A stretch of 64,000 nucleotides of DNA from Achromobacter marplatensis (lineage in GTDB: Bacteria > Pseudomonadota > Gammaproteobacteria > Burkholderiales > Burkholderiaceae_B), in the NCBI RefSeq assembly GCF_002209535.1, contig NZ_NJIG01000025.1, positions 1 through 64,000 of the forward strand, given 5' to 3'. This document shows positions 24,769 to 34,097 of this stretch, piece after piece. The stretch's first letter is position 1, and every line of letters starts with the position of its first letter. Below the pieces are notes generated by a model that saw nothing but the letters and a program-made list of their open reading frames with translations, did not search any database and had not been told where the DNA came from. A program made the position numbers and the translations under genes.

Positions 24769-26319
24769 TTACGGCAACCGCATCCCGGCCAGCGCGTGCG
24801 ACACCGGCGTCAGCGCTGCTTCCGCCGCGCGGAACTGGGCGTATAGCTGACGGTAAGCGGCGCTGCGGTCAGCCTGGGGTTCGTAGCGGTGCGCCGTGCG
24901 GACCAGCGCGTCCTGCGCCTGGGAGAAGCTGCCGTAGTGGCCCAGCGCCGTCCAGCCGGCTACGGCCGCACCGACGACACCGGGTTGTTCCGCTTGGCCG
25001 ACGACGACGGCGCGTTCGCAGATGTCGGCCTTGACCTGGCACCACTGCGGGCTGGACGCGGCGCCGCCGCCAAAGCGGATTTCCCCCACCGGCGCGCCCA
25101 GGGCGGCCTCGGCGCGCTCCAGGACGGTGCGGTTCAGGAAGGCCACGCCCTCCAGCACGGCCCACGCCAGGTCGCCTGCGCCATGCCGCCGGTTCAGGCC
25201 AAGGAATGCCCCGCGCAGGTGCGGGTCCCAGTACGGGACGCGCTCGCCCTGCAGGTACGGCAGGAACAAGGCGGGTTGCGGGTCGCGCGGCGCATTCAAC
25301 AAAGCGTCCATGGCGGTGCCCACGCCCGCCATGCCCTCGGCGCCCAGGCGGCCCAGCAGCGGCAACAGCCAGGCTACCGTGTCCGCGCCGTTCTGGCCTG
25401 GGCCGCCAATCTGGTGGTGGCCGCTGCCCCAGTCCACGGTCATCAGGCCCTGGGCCTGCACGGGCTCGGCGCCCACCGCGCCAAAGACTTCGGTGGTGCC
25501 CGATATGTTGTAGGCGTAGCCCGAGCGCAGCGCGCCCAGGCCGGCCACCGCAGCCCAGGTGTCGTTCGCGCAGGCGACGACGCTGCGGCCTGCCAAACGG
25601 GCCAGGGCGCCCGGCAGGCCGGCTTGCACGGGCCCGACAATATCCAGGGGGCTCAGCAAGGGGGGCACCCAGGCGGGATCGGCGCCCAGGGCCGTCAGCA
25701 GATCAGGCCCGGTCGCGTGCCCCCGGGCAGCAGCAGCCAAACGCGCCATCGACACGGTATCGCTGGCCGCCGTGCCCGTCAGGCGGAAGTTCAGGTAGTC
25801 CTTGGGTTCCAGCACGACCCGCACCCGCGCCGCATGCTGCGGTTCGGCGCGCAGCAGCCACGCCAGCCGCGCCCAAGGGTGGAAGGCGTTGATCTGCCGG
25901 CTTTCGGGATGGCCGGACGGCATGGCCGCCAGCCATTCGGCCACATCCGCGGCAGTGCGTGTGTCGCGCCAGGTGATGGCTGGGCGAATGGCGGCGCCTT
26001 GCGCGTCGACGAAGACCTGGGTGCGCGTGACGCCGCAAATGGCAATCGCCTGCACGGCGTCGAAGGCAGCGCCGGCCTGGGTGGCCAAGGTGTCGGACAG
26101 GGATTGCAGGCCGCGCCACCAGGCATCGGCGTCGATGTCGTCCCAACCCGGATGCGGCCCGGCGCCTGCGGGGCTATCGATGGCGCAGGAATGGGCAATG
26201 CCGCCGCATTCATCCACCAGCGCCGCGCGAAAGCGCGTACCGCCCAGGTCCACCGCCAGGACGTATCCGCTGCGGGGCGTTTGAGGGGAAGACGGGGAAG
26301 GAAGCGGGCGGTCGGACAT
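24769..26319 (-). CDS. FGGY-family carbohydrate kinase
   Basis: A 516-residue sugar kinase of the xylulokinase/glycerol-kinase fold. The N-terminal phosphate loop VLAVDLGGTRFRAALVD (about 22-38) and the second domain ISGTTEVFG and FGGGAASSPQW motifs are present. It phosphorylates a sugar or sugar alcohol, probably the one imported by the ABC system 145 bp downstream. The start at 26319 (MSDRPLPS) is preferred over an ATG at 26367, though neither has a strong ribosome site. Specificity within FGGY cannot be assigned by eye. Confidence 0.85.
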   Translation of the reverse strand: MSDRPLPSPSSPQTPRSGYVLAVDLGGTRFRAALVDECGGIAHSCAIDSPAGAGPHPGWDDIDADAWWRGLQSLSDTLATQAGAAFDAVQAIAICGVTRTQVFVDAQGAAIRPAITWRDTRTAADVAEWLAAMPSGHPESRQINAFHPWARLAWLLRAEPQHAARVRVVLEPKDYLNFRLTGTAASDTVSMARLAAAARGHATGPDLLTALGADPAWVPPLLSPLDIVGPVQAGLPGALARLAGRSVVACANDTWAAVAGLGALRSGYAYNISGTTEVFGAVGAEPVQAQGLMTVDWGSGHHQIGGPGQNGADTVAWLLPLLGRLGAEGMAGVGTAMDALLNAPRDPQPALFLPYLQGERVPYWDPHLRGAFLGLNRRHGAGDLAWAVLEGVAFLNRTVLERAEAALGAPVGEIRFGGGAASSPQWCQVKADICERAVVVGQAEQPGVVGAAVAGWTALGHYGSFSQAQDALVRTAHRYEPQADRSAAYRQLYAQFRAAEAALTPVSHALAGMRLP

Positions 26320-26442
26320 AGCGGCCGATTGTATTTCAGCCTGCTGTTCCAAAGTCGCCCGCATCAAGTATTCTCGGCAGACGCCACCCGGCGTGTTGCA
26401 AGTTGCCCAAGCGTTACCCCTTCAACAAGAACGGAGACGACG

Positions 26443-26772
26443 ATGAGCGGTTACTTTGTACTGAAGCGCAGCGGGACGCAGTTCATGTTCAATCTGCACG
26501 CGGGTAATCACGAGGTGATCCTGACCAGCGAGCAATACACGACCAAGGCCTCGGCCGAAGGCGGCATTGCCGCGGTGCAGAAATATTCCGCCGACGAGGC
26601 GCGCTACATGCGCAAGACGGCGAAAGACGGCTCGCACTACTTCACGCTGGTGGCGGCGAACGGCGAATCGGTCGGGCGCAGCGAAATGTATTCGACGGCC
26701 CAGGCGCGAGACAAAGGCATCGAATCCGTCAAGACGAACGGCCCCAAGTCGCCGACCAAAGACCAGACCTGA
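26443..26772 (+). CDS. YegP-family protein (tandem DUF1508)
   Basis: 109 residues made of two DUF1508 repeats: residues 3-50 (GYFVLKRSGTQFMFNLHAGN...) and 55-100 (ARYMRKTAKDGSHYFTLVAAN...GRSEMYST). The family forms small alpha-beta folds of unknown function, common in proteobacteria. An ACGGAGACG precedes the ATG, and an intrinsic terminator follows directly, so it is a single-gene unit. No signal peptide is visible, so it is cytoplasmic. Confidence 0.88.
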   Translation: MSGYFVLKRSGTQFMFNLHAGNHEVILTSEQYTTKASAEGGIAAVQKYSADEARYMRKTAKDGSHYFTLVAANGESVGRSEMYSTAQARDKGIESVKTNGPKSPTKDQT

Positions 26773-26788
26773 GTGCGTTTTCGATTAC

Positions 26789-26819
26789 GGCCGCCGCCCG
26801 CCCTGGGTGGCGGCTTTTT
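26789..26819 (+). terminator. Intrinsic terminator after the YegP gene
   Basis: A 10-bp stem (GCCGCCGCCC with GGGTGGCGGC, one G-T pair) followed by five T. Confidence 0.85.
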
Positions 26820-26984
26820 ATCGGGCCGCGCCAGCCCGGCGCATCCACGTTGCGCCGCAGCACCGTAAAGCCTATCAGTTGATAATTTCTGTTCAGGTGA
26901 CAAGGCCAGGACCGTGCGACAGAATGGGCCGCACCCGGAGGAGACAGCCGGGGCCCATAAGAAAACACGAATCGTCCAAGGCCC

Positions 26985-27920
26985 ATGAAGAAACGCAAAA
27001 ACAATGTGATCATCACCTGCGCCATTACTGGCTCGGTGCACACGCCGTCGATGTCGCCGTACCTGCCGGTGACGCCCGACCAGATCGCGCAATCGGCGCT
27101 GGAAGCCGCCGAGGCCGGCGCGGCAATCGTGCATCTGCATGCGCGCGATCCCCAGACCGGCCGGCCCACGCAGGACCCCGCGCTGTACGCGCAGTTCCTG
27201 CCGCGCATCAAGGCGGCCAGCGATGTGGTCATCAACATCACCACCGGCGGTTCGCCCGTGCTGCCGGTCAGCGAACGCATGCTGCCCGCCACCACGTTCA
27301 AGCCCGAAGTGGCATCGTTGAACATGGGGTCGATGAACTTCGGCATGTATGAATTGCTGGAACGCTTCAAGGAATTCAAGCACGACTGGGAACGCCCGTA
27401 TCTGGAAGGCAGCAACGACCTGATTTTCAAGAACACGTTCAAGGACATCGAGCACATCCTCAGGTCCTGCAACGACAACGGCACGCGTTTCGAGATCGAG
27501 TGCTACGACATCGGCCATCTGTACACGGCCGCGCACTTCGTGGACAAGGGCCTGCTGAAGCCGCCCTTCCTGATCCAGTCCGTCTTCGGCATCCGCGGCG
27601 GCATCGGCACCCACCCCGAAGACGTGATGATGATGCGCCGCACGGCCGACCGCCTGTTCGGCGACGACTACCGGTGGTCGGTGCTGGCCGCGGGACGCAA
27701 GCAGACGCCGCTGGCCACCCAGGCCGCCACGATGGGCGGTTACGTGCGCGTGGGCCTGGAAGATTCGCTGTGGGATGGGCCGGGCGAACTGGCGCATTCG
27801 AACGCCGACCAGGTGCGGCGCATCCGCCGCATTCTGGAAGACCTGTCGCTCACCATCGCTACGCCTGACGACGCGCGCGACATCCTGCAGCTCAAAGGCC
27901 GGGACAACGTCGCGTTCTGA
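26985..27920 (+). CDS. BKACE-family beta-keto acid cleavage enzyme
   Basis: A 311-residue DUF849/BKACE protein. These enzymes condense a beta-keto acid with acetyl-CoA to give acetoacetate and a CoA ester, using a Zn ion held by His50 and His52 (VHLHARDP) and a later Glu. The family landmarks ITTGG, NMGSMNFG and RVGLEDSLW are all present. It heads a rightward operon with a branched-chain-type binding protein and an SDR dehydrogenase, which suggests uptake of a hydroxy acid, its oxidation to the keto acid by the SDR, then cleavage here. The substrate is not known. The SDR and LysR regulator at 30014 may be part of the same module. Confidence 0.87.
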   Translation: MKKRKNNVIITCAITGSVHTPSMSPYLPVTPDQIAQSALEAAEAGAAIVHLHARDPQTGRPTQDPALYAQFLPRIKAASDVVINITTGGSPVLPVSERMLPATTFKPEVASLNMGSMNFGMYELLERFKEFKHDWERPYLEGSNDLIFKNTFKDIEHILRSCNDNGTRFEIECYDIGHLYTAAHFVDKGLLKPPFLIQSVFGIRGGIGTHPEDVMMMRRTADRLFGDDYRWSVLAAGRKQTPLATQAATMGGYVRVGLEDSLWDGPGELAHSNADQVRRIRRILEDLSLTIATPDDARDILQLKGRDNVAF

Positions 27921-27962
27921 CGCGTCACCGGAACCACACCAAAACCCTCGCGGGGAGACATC

Positions 27963-29162
27963 ATGAAAAAGACCTTGAATGCGGCCGTGGCCGCCGTATT
28001 GCTGAGCCTGGGCGGCGCGGCCAGCGCCGATGACGGCGTGATCCGCATCGGCTTCATCACCGACATGTCGGGCTTGTCGGCGGACGCCGACGGCCCCGGC
28101 GGCGCCGAGGCCATCAAGATGGCGGTGGCGGACATGGGCGGCGCCGTGGCGGGCAAGAAGATCGAGGTGCTGGTGGCCGACCACCAGAACCGCGCCGACA
28201 TCGCCTCGTCCCGCGCCCGGGAATGGCTGGACCAGAAAGGCGTCGACATGCTGATCGCCGGCGCCAACTCCGCGGCCGCGCTTGCGATGGCGAAGGTGGC
28301 CGAAGAGAAGAAGACGCCCTTCTTCGTCGTCAGCGCGGGGGCTTCCGAATTGACCAATGCGCAATGCACGCCCTACACGGTGCATTACGTGTACGACACG
28401 GTGTCACTGTCGCGCGGCACGGCCCGCGCGATGCTGAAGGAAGGCAACAAGGACTGGTTCTTCCTGACGGTGGACCACGCCTTTGGCCACGCGCTGGAGC
28501 GCGACGCGTCGGCGGTCGTGCAGGCCGACGGCGGCCAGGTGAAGGGCCGCGTGCGGCACCCGTTGAACTCGGCGGACTTCTCGTCGTTCATCCTGCAGGC
28601 GCAGGCATCGGGCGCGACGGTGCTGGGGCTGGCCAATTCAGCCAACGACACCAGCAACGCCGTCAAGGCCGCGGCGGAATTCGGCCTGACGCCCAAAATG
28701 AAGATCGCTGGCCTGCTGGTGCTGATCACCGACATCCACGCGCTTGGCCTAGCGGCGGCCCAAGACATGTACCTGACGACGGCGTGGTACTGGGATCAGG
28801 ACGATGCGTCGCGAAAGTGGGCTGCGCGCTTTGAAGAACGCATGAAGAAGAAGCCGTCCATGCTGCAGGCGGGTGACTACTCCGTGACGACCACCTATCT
28901 GAAGGCGGTGCAGGCCACCGGCACCACCGACGGCGACACGATCATGAAGTGGCTGAAGGCCAACCCCGTGAACGACTTCTTCGCCAAGGACGCGCACATC
29001 CGTGCCGACGGCCTGATGGTGCACGACATGTACCTGATGCAGGTGAAAAAACCGTCCGAATCCAAGGGGCCGTGGGACTACTACAAGCTGATCGCGCAGA
29101 TTCCCGGCGACCAGATCTACACGTCGCCGCAGGAATCCACCTGCCGCCTGATGAAACCCTGA
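27963..29162 (+). CDS. Branched-chain-amino-acid-type ABC binding protein
   Basis: A 399-residue peripla_BP_6 solute-binding protein with a signal peptide ending near ASA (residue 22). The start of the mature part, IRIGFITDMSGLSADADGPG, is typical of LivJ-like proteins that bind amides, aromatic acids or small carboxylates. GGGGAGA lies upstream of the ATG. Permease and ATPase genes are absent, so it presumably works with a transporter encoded elsewhere. Its place between the BKACE and SDR genes suggests it delivers the substrate of that pathway. Confidence 0.85.
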   Translation: MKKTLNAAVAAVLLSLGGAASADDGVIRIGFITDMSGLSADADGPGGAEAIKMAVADMGGAVAGKKIEVLVADHQNRADIASSRAREWLDQKGVDMLIAGANSAAALAMAKVAEEKKTPFFVVSAGASELTNAQCTPYTVHYVYDTVSLSRGTARAMLKEGNKDWFFLTVDHAFGHALERDASAVVQADGGQVKGRVRHPLNSADFSSFILQAQASGATVLGLANSANDTSNAVKAAAEFGLTPKMKIAGLLVLITDIHALGLAAAQDMYLTTAWYWDQDDASRKWAARFEERMKKKPSMLQAGDYSVTTTYLKAVQATGTTDGDTIMKWLKANPVNDFFAKDAHIRADGLMVHDMYLMQVKKPSESKGPWDYYKLIAQIPGDQIYTSPQESTCRLMKP

Positions 29163-29187
29163 TCCGAACGCATCCCGGGAAAACCAC

Positions 29188-29991
29188 ATGAACCAGCAAG
29201 ACCTTACCGCCCTGCCGGTGGACCTGAGCGGCCGCCGCGTCATCATCACCGCCGGCGCGGCAGGCATCGGCGCGGCCCTGGCCGACGCCTTTGCCGACCG
29301 CGGCGCCCGCGTCCACCTGTGCGACGTGGACCAGAACGCGCTTACGTCCAGCCGCCACGCTAATCTCCATGCCGACGTCAGCCGGCGCGAAGACATCGAC
29401 CGCTACATGGAGACCGCCCTGGCGCATCTGGGCGGCCTGGACGTGCTGGTCAACAACGCCGGCATCGCCGGCCCCACGGCGGGCATCACCGACATCCAGC
29501 CCGATGACCTGAGCGCGACGCTGGACATCAACCTGGCCTCGCAATTCCACACCGTGCGGCATGCGGTGCCCGCGCTGCGCCAAGCGGGCGGCGGGGCCAT
29601 CATCAACATCAGTTCGGTGGCCGGCCGCATGGGCATCCCCATGCGCACGCCGTACGCCGCGTCCAAATGGGGCGTGGTCGGGCTGACGCGGTCGCTGGCG
29701 GTGGAACTGGGCGGCTATGGCATCCGGGTGAACGCGCTGCTGCCCGGGCTGGTGGCGGGCCCCCGCATCGACCGCGTGATCGCCGCCCGCGCCCGCAACA
29801 TGGGCCTGACGGTCAAGGAAGAAACCGAGCTGGAACTGGCCGGCGTCAGTCTGCGCCAATTCGTGCGTGCCGCCGATATCGCAAACATGGCGCTGTTCCT
29901 GGCCAGCCCTTACGGCGCGATGGTCAGCGGCCAGGCCATCAGCATCGACGGCGACCTGCAATCGCTGCCGTGGCAACCGCCGGCCGCCTGA
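29188..29991 (+). CDS. Short-chain dehydrogenase/reductase
   Basis: A 267-residue classical SDR. The cofactor loop is TAGAAGIG (21-28), with Asp46 after strand 2 favouring NAD(H); NNAG is at 89-92, and the catalytic residues Ser142/143 (INISSVAG), Tyr156 and Lys160 (PYAASKWG) are present. It probably oxidises a hydroxy acid whose keto product is the substrate of the BKACE enzyme upstream. It is the last gene of the operon and converges with the LysR gene at 30014. Confidence 0.87.
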   Translation: MNQQDLTALPVDLSGRRVIITAGAAGIGAALADAFADRGARVHLCDVDQNALTSSRHANLHADVSRREDIDRYMETALAHLGGLDVLVNNAGIAGPTAGITDIQPDDLSATLDINLASQFHTVRHAVPALRQAGGGAIINISSVAGRMGIPMRTPYAASKWGVVGLTRSLAVELGGYGIRVNALLPGLVAGPRIDRVIAARARNMGLTVKEETELELAGVSLRQFVRAADIANMALFLASPYGAMVSGQAISIDGDLQSLPWQPPAA

Positions 29992-30013
29992 CGCGCGTCA
30001 AAAGTGCGGCGCG

Positions 30014-30943
30014 CTAGCCGATCAGCTGGATCGTGTCCGCATAGACGCCGGTGCGGCGCGCCTGGGCGGTAGCATGCAACGCGCCCAGCAGCCGCCCGGT
30101 CAGTTCCTGGTTCTGCGCATCCTTACGAGTGATCAGCACGAATTCAAACCACTGCCGCGACGCCAGCGGCAGCGCCACCAGATCGGGGTAGACCAGCGTG
30201 ATATCGGAGGCCGACAGCGCGTTGACCAGACTGATCCCCTTCATCGCCCGCACGGTGCCCGGCACCAGGGTCATGTGCGCCTGCATGGCGAAATCCAGCT
30301 GCGTGGTGTCGCCGGTGTCGCCCTGCGCCACCACGTAGTCGGACCACAGCGGCTTGACGAAGGTGTCCGGCGCGATATCCGCCACGGCGACTACGCGACG
30401 CTTGGCCAGCGGATGATCCCGGTGCGCAATCGCCATGACATCGGTACGCAGGAAAGGCGTGAAGTTCAGCCGCGGGCTGTCTTGCCCGACCGCACCCAGG
30501 CCGAAGTCTGCCCGCATGGTCTCCACCGCGCTGATTACCTGCACTGAGGATTCCACGTCGACCGAGAACGGCCGCTTGCCGTGTTCGTCCAGGTAGCGCT
30601 TGACGGCCTCAGGCGCATAGCTCAGCGCCAACGCCGGCGACGACGCGATACGCAAGCCACGGCTACCGAACTGCTCAATGCTGTGCAAGGCTTCGTCGAT
30701 GCGCACCAGCTCGTCCAGCACGAACTTGGCTTCGGTGTACAGGTACTGCCCTGCCTCGGTGGGCCGCAAGGTCTTGTGCGAGCGGTCGAACAGCTGCACG
30801 CCCGTGGCGCTTTCCAGGCGCGAGACCGCATGGCTGATCGCCGGCTGCGTCAGGTGCATCACCTGCGCCGCCTGGCGGGTCGACCCGGTCATGACGACCG
30901 TATAGAAGATACGCAGATCGTGGATATTGAAGTTGCGCTTCAT
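30014..30943 (-). CDS. LysR-family regulator
   Basis: A 309-residue LysR protein: winged helix at residues 5-65 (LRIFYTVVMTGSTRQAAQVM, LTQPAISHAVSRLE), then an effector domain. It converges on the BKACE-SBP-SDR operon, and control of that operon is likely but not proven because no shared divergent promoter exists. Upstream (30944-31031) lies an 88-bp gap before the end of the DUF1254 gene, whose transcription reads toward it. Confidence 0.85.
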   Translation of the reverse strand: MKRNFNIHDLRIFYTVVMTGSTRQAAQVMHLTQPAISHAVSRLESATGVQLFDRSHKTLRPTEAGQYLYTEAKFVLDELVRIDEALHSIEQFGSRGLRIASSPALALSYAPEAVKRYLDEHGKRPFSVDVESSVQVISAVETMRADFGLGAVGQDSPRLNFTPFLRTDVMAIAHRDHPLAKRRVVAVADIAPDTFVKPLWSDYVVAQGDTGDTTQLDFAMQAHMTLVPGTVRAMKGISLVNALSASDITLVYPDLVALPLASRQWFEFVLITRKDAQNQELTGRLLGALHATAQARRTGVYADTIQLIG

Positions 30944-31031
30944 GCCCGTGACTCCTCCCCATGGGAAAGGCGGCCGGATTTGCGCCCGCCGCCCTCCGGA
31001 GCCCGATTCTAGGCTGTGCGCGCCGATGCGC

Positions 31032-32504
31032 CTATTGCGGCACCCGCTCTATTTCCGGCGACACCCACTTGCCCTCCAGCAGTTCCGGCTTGGGCCAGTA
31101 GTACCGCATCGTCACCATGAACGGGCCTTCCGGCGCGGGCAGCCAGTTGGACTCCTTGGCCTTGCCGGGAGATTGCGCCTGGATATACAGCGTAAGCCCG
31201 CCATCGGCGTCCTTCTTCAGGGACGGCAGCATGGGCGAGTTGATCAGGTAGCGGTTGATGGGATTGGGCGCCAGCAACTGTTCGGGCAGCCGATACATGG
31301 TCATGGACCAGAACGCGTTGACCGGCGGCAGGCTGCGCGGCGCGAAGCGCAGCGTATAGGCGTACTTGCCGTCCAGTTCCTGGCCGCGGCTGTCTTTTTC
31401 CAGGACCGGATACAGCGCCTCTTCGCGGCTGTTGGCCCCGATGCCGACTTGCGTGCCGGTGGCGCGCGTCAGGTAGTCGTTCTTCAGCTTGCTACGGTCG
31501 CCGAACAGCGTATCGGTCTTGCCGCCGAGCGCGGCACGGTTCTTGTCGATGTCGTTCTGCGCCGTGTGCATGCCTTCCTGCAAGGCGCGGCGCAAGGCGG
31601 GATTCAGGGCGTCGGCCTTGTAGGGTTGGCCCGGTTTCAAGCCGATGCTGGCGAAGCGTTCGCGCAGCCATTTCTCGGTGGGATGCGTGGGCGCGAACTG
31701 CAGCAGGAAGGCCAGCTGGTTGTAGAACTCCAGCGACGTGCGCATCTCGCCGGGCGGCACTGGCGGGATCCACTCGACGGCCGGCGGCGCGGGTGGGGCC
31801 GGGCGCTTGGCGAAGGCCGACAAGGGCTGGATCTTGTAGCGGGCCTGGATGCGCTTGACGTTCTCGAGGTCGGCCGGGTTGAACATCTGGGTGCGGCCCA
31901 CCATGTTCACCAGTTCGGTTTCCGACTTGATCACCTTGGTGATGCCGGGGGGCACCTTGCCCGTCCAACGGGGGCCGGCGATCAGGAAATTCCCGCCGCC
32001 ATTGCCCGTGCTGCGGCTGCCGATGTAGGCGAAGTTGTACGTGTACAGGTCCATCAGCTGCAGGACGAAGTACCGGCGCTTTTCCATCGGCGGCACGGAA
32101 ATCACGACCGGTTCGGCGCGCAGGTCCAGGATGGCGAACGAGTATGGCGTATCGGAGTTGGGCGTGACGAAGGCCGTGTCTTCGGGGGTGAAGACGCGCG
32201 CGATGTTGTTCACCGTATTGAACGGCCCCTTGTACTGCGGGTTGTTCTTGTCGATGCTGAACGCGTACATGGTCTGGTAGCTGGCGACCATGGGCGTGCC
32301 GTACAGGTAGGCCTCGCGGGCGATGCTGCGCGCCTGCTGCCCGGTGACGCCGTGGATGCCGACCGATTGCGACCCCGTGGCCTCGTCCGGCGATGTGAAG
32401 CTGCAGCCGGCCAAGCCGCCTGCCAGCAGCGTCGCCATGAACCACCGGGCGGGCACGCCGCGAAGGGCGGTGGAAAATCCAGTGCTACTCTGGCGGTCGC
32501 GCAT
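31032..32504 (-). CDS. DUF1254/DUF1214 lipoprotein
   Basis: 490 residues, with a lipoprotein signal ending in the lipobox LAGC (about residue 33), so it should be anchored in the cell envelope. The DUF1254 part (SIAREAYLYGTPMVASYQTM, FVTPNSDTPYSFAILDLR) is followed by the C-terminal DUF1214 part (AFWSMTMYRLPEQLL, PNPINRYLI, NWLPAPEGPFMVTMRYYWP). The family is widespread and of unknown function. The start at 32504 is favoured by a GGAG six bases upstream; an ATG at 32630 would hide the signal peptide. A second, shorter family member is at 50702. Confidence 0.85.
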   Translation of the reverse strand: MRDRQSSTGFSTALRGVPARWFMATLLAGGLAGCSFTSPDEATGSQSVGIHGVTGQQARSIAREAYLYGTPMVASYQTMYAFSIDKNNPQYKGPFNTVNNIARVFTPEDTAFVTPNSDTPYSFAILDLRAEPVVISVPPMEKRRYFVLQLMDLYTYNFAYIGSRSTGNGGGNFLIAGPRWTGKVPPGITKVIKSETELVNMVGRTQMFNPADLENVKRIQARYKIQPLSAFAKRPAPPAPPAVEWIPPVPPGEMRTSLEFYNQLAFLLQFAPTHPTEKWLRERFASIGLKPGQPYKADALNPALRRALQEGMHTAQNDIDKNRAALGGKTDTLFGDRSKLKNDYLTRATGTQVGIGANSREEALYPVLEKDSRGQELDGKYAYTLRFAPRSLPPVNAFWSMTMYRLPEQLLAPNPINRYLINSPMLPSLKKDADGGLTLYIQAQSPGKAKESNWLPAPEGPFMVTMRYYWPKPELLEGKWVSPEIERVPQ

Positions 32505-32665
32505 GGTTGGCTCCAACACGTTGGGGATGTTGGCAACGCCCTGGTGGCGGCAGCGTCGCGGGCTAAGCAGAAATTCCGGGACAGATTCTGGCATATTTCC
32601 CGGCGATGAAGAAGAACCGGTACCCCACAACTAGGACCGGTTCGCACAGGAACAACATTTCAGGC

Positions 32666-33259
32666 ATGGATACGCAGAATAGCAATACGGGTGGCGACGG
32701 CGAATCAGGCGCAAACCTGCGAGCATCGTCGTACTACGTGCTGCAAGCCACGCACTGCTGCGCCCAGTGTGGCGAATCCACACCCGTGTTCGCGCTGGCG
32801 GTGCCGCCCGATCACGAAAGCACGGAAGCCGACATCGAGCTGGACGAAGACGGCGACAGCACCGGGCTGGACCCCATGGCGTTCCACGAATGGCTGTTCG
32901 GCCCGGAGCAATGGCAGCGCATCGAAGGGCCCGTGCTGTTGTCGCAGGTTGGCATCCTGTCGGCGCCGGTCGTGCGAACCTTGAAGGCGCTGGCGCCCAC
33001 CGTCCGCCAAAACCCGGACCGCAACGGCCAGTGGACCAATTTCTGCGAACACTGCGGCAGCCCTGTTTGGGAAGGGGCGCTGTACCCGACGCCGGGCCAG
33101 CCCTTCTGCCCCAAGGACGACGCCGCGGCCGCGCAAATCACGGTGCATGCGGTGGATGAACCGCTGTCGGCGTTTACCGCCATGTGCTGGACGGATGGCT
33201 ACCGCAACAAATGGCCCCTGTTCAAGCGCCTGGGCGTGGTGTGCAGCGAAGCGGAATGA
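32666..33259 (+). CDS. Hypothetical protein with two CXXC pairs
   Basis: A 197-residue protein I do not recognise. It has two cysteine pairs that could bind one zinc ion: CAQC (about residue 32-35) and CEHC (about 129-132), the latter in FCEHCGSPVWEG. The middle is acidic (ELDEDGDSTG). No signal peptide or membrane segment is seen. It is divergent from the DUF1254 lipoprotein gene across 161 bp. An upstream in-frame ATG at 32606 is possible, but the region before 32666 looks non-coding. Confidence 0.65.
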   Translation: MDTQNSNTGGDGESGANLRASSYYVLQATHCCAQCGESTPVFALAVPPDHESTEADIELDEDGDSTGLDPMAFHEWLFGPEQWQRIEGPVLLSQVGILSAPVVRTLKALAPTVRQNPDRNGQWTNFCEHCGSPVWEGALYPTPGQPFCPKDDAAAAQITVHAVDEPLSAFTAMCWTDGYRNKWPLFKRLGVVCSEAE

Positions 33260-33294
33260 TCGCCGCGGCCTTTACCCAGCGCCTGTGAAGCGGG

Positions 33295-33861
33295 TTATTG
33301 CGTAGCCGCTTCCAGCGCCACCTCGGTCAGGTCTTCCAGGCGTTGCAAAGGGATCTCCACGATAGCGCTTTCCGTTGCTCGCGCGTCGGTGGTCAGATGC
33401 TGGATCAGGTCCACCGTGGTGGATCGCCGCGTCAACATCAGGCAGGTCACTTCCCCATCGACGACGCGGGTCGCGTGCCAGCAACCCGGCCGCATGCAGA
33501 TGCCTTGGCCTTGCGGCACGCGAAAAGCCGCCAGCGTCGCCAGGTCCGGGCTGCCGTCGGCGGCGCTTTTGGCGACCACCTGGATGATCTGGCCGGTCAG
33601 CGGCACGATGGCCTGCTGCGTCAATAGATGCTTTTCCAGGCTCGCGATTTCCACGGATGGGCTGCGGTAGTTGACCCACAGCAATTCGGCGTCGCCGCCC
33701 GCCCCCGTGTTGAACACGTGTTCCTGCCAGAAATCCGTGGCCGGGTTGGAGAATAGCGGCACGCCATTGCCGTCCGGCATGGGCTTGCCCAGCATCCAGC
33801 CGTAAGCCGAGAAAGCCTGCGGCGTCAGATCATTGACTATCAGCTGCGTGTTGCTTGTCAT
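33295..33861 (-). CDS. Ureidoglycolate lyase family protein (AllA-like)
   Basis: A 188-residue cupin-fold protein of the AllA family, which splits ureidoglycolate into glyoxylate and urea at the end of purine breakdown. Supporting stretches are QAFSAYGWMLG at the start, EKHLLTQQAIVPL and the RPGCWHATR metal/substrate region with PQGQGICM before it. It is somewhat longer than E. coli AllA (160). Its ATG overlaps the stop of the small integrase-arm gene (ATGA), so the two are translated together. No other purine genes are nearby, so the in vivo substrate is open. Confidence 0.65.
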   Translation of the reverse strand: MTSNTQLIVNDLTPQAFSAYGWMLGKPMPDGNGVPLFSNPATDFWQEHVFNTGAGGDAELLWVNYRSPSVEIASLEKHLLTQQAIVPLTGQIIQVVAKSAADGSPDLATLAAFRVPQGQGICMRPGCWHATRVVDGEVTCLMLTRRSTTVDLIQHLTTDARATESAIVEIPLQRLEDLTEVALEAATQ

Positions 33862-34097
33862 GCGGACCCTTGTGGTGGCTTCGGAGGCGTGCTGCGCTTG
33901 GGGAATTCGGCGTCGTAGTCGAAATCGCCGCGCGCGATGGCCTCCAGGATGGCCGCCCGGCGATCGGCGGCCCGTTTCAGGTTGGCGGCCGTGGGCTTGA
34001 CGCGGATGCGTTCAACGCAGTGCCTGCCGTCATAGAAGAAGCCGATCTCGATGGACGATTCGGACGCGGGCCTGACCCCATCGAACCCCTGGCTCAT
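33858..34097 (-). CDS. Orphan integrase N-terminal arm-DNA-binding domain (DUF3596-like)
   Basis: 79 residues. The middle, IEIGFFYDGRHCVERIRVKP followed by TAANLKRAADRRAAILEAIARGDFDY, reads like the DUF3596 domain that precedes the catalytic part of phage tyrosine integrases. There is no catalytic domain: the frame stops at 33858 and the next gene is an unrelated AllA-like enzyme, with a four-base overlap. AAAGG lies just before the ATG at 34097. It may be a domesticated arm-binding domain or an integrase remnant that has kept its own stop. Confidence 0.65.
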   Translation of the reverse strand: MSQGFDGVRPASESSIEIGFFYDGRHCVERIRVKPTAANLKRAADRRAAILEAIARGDFDYDAEFPKRSTPPKPPQGSA

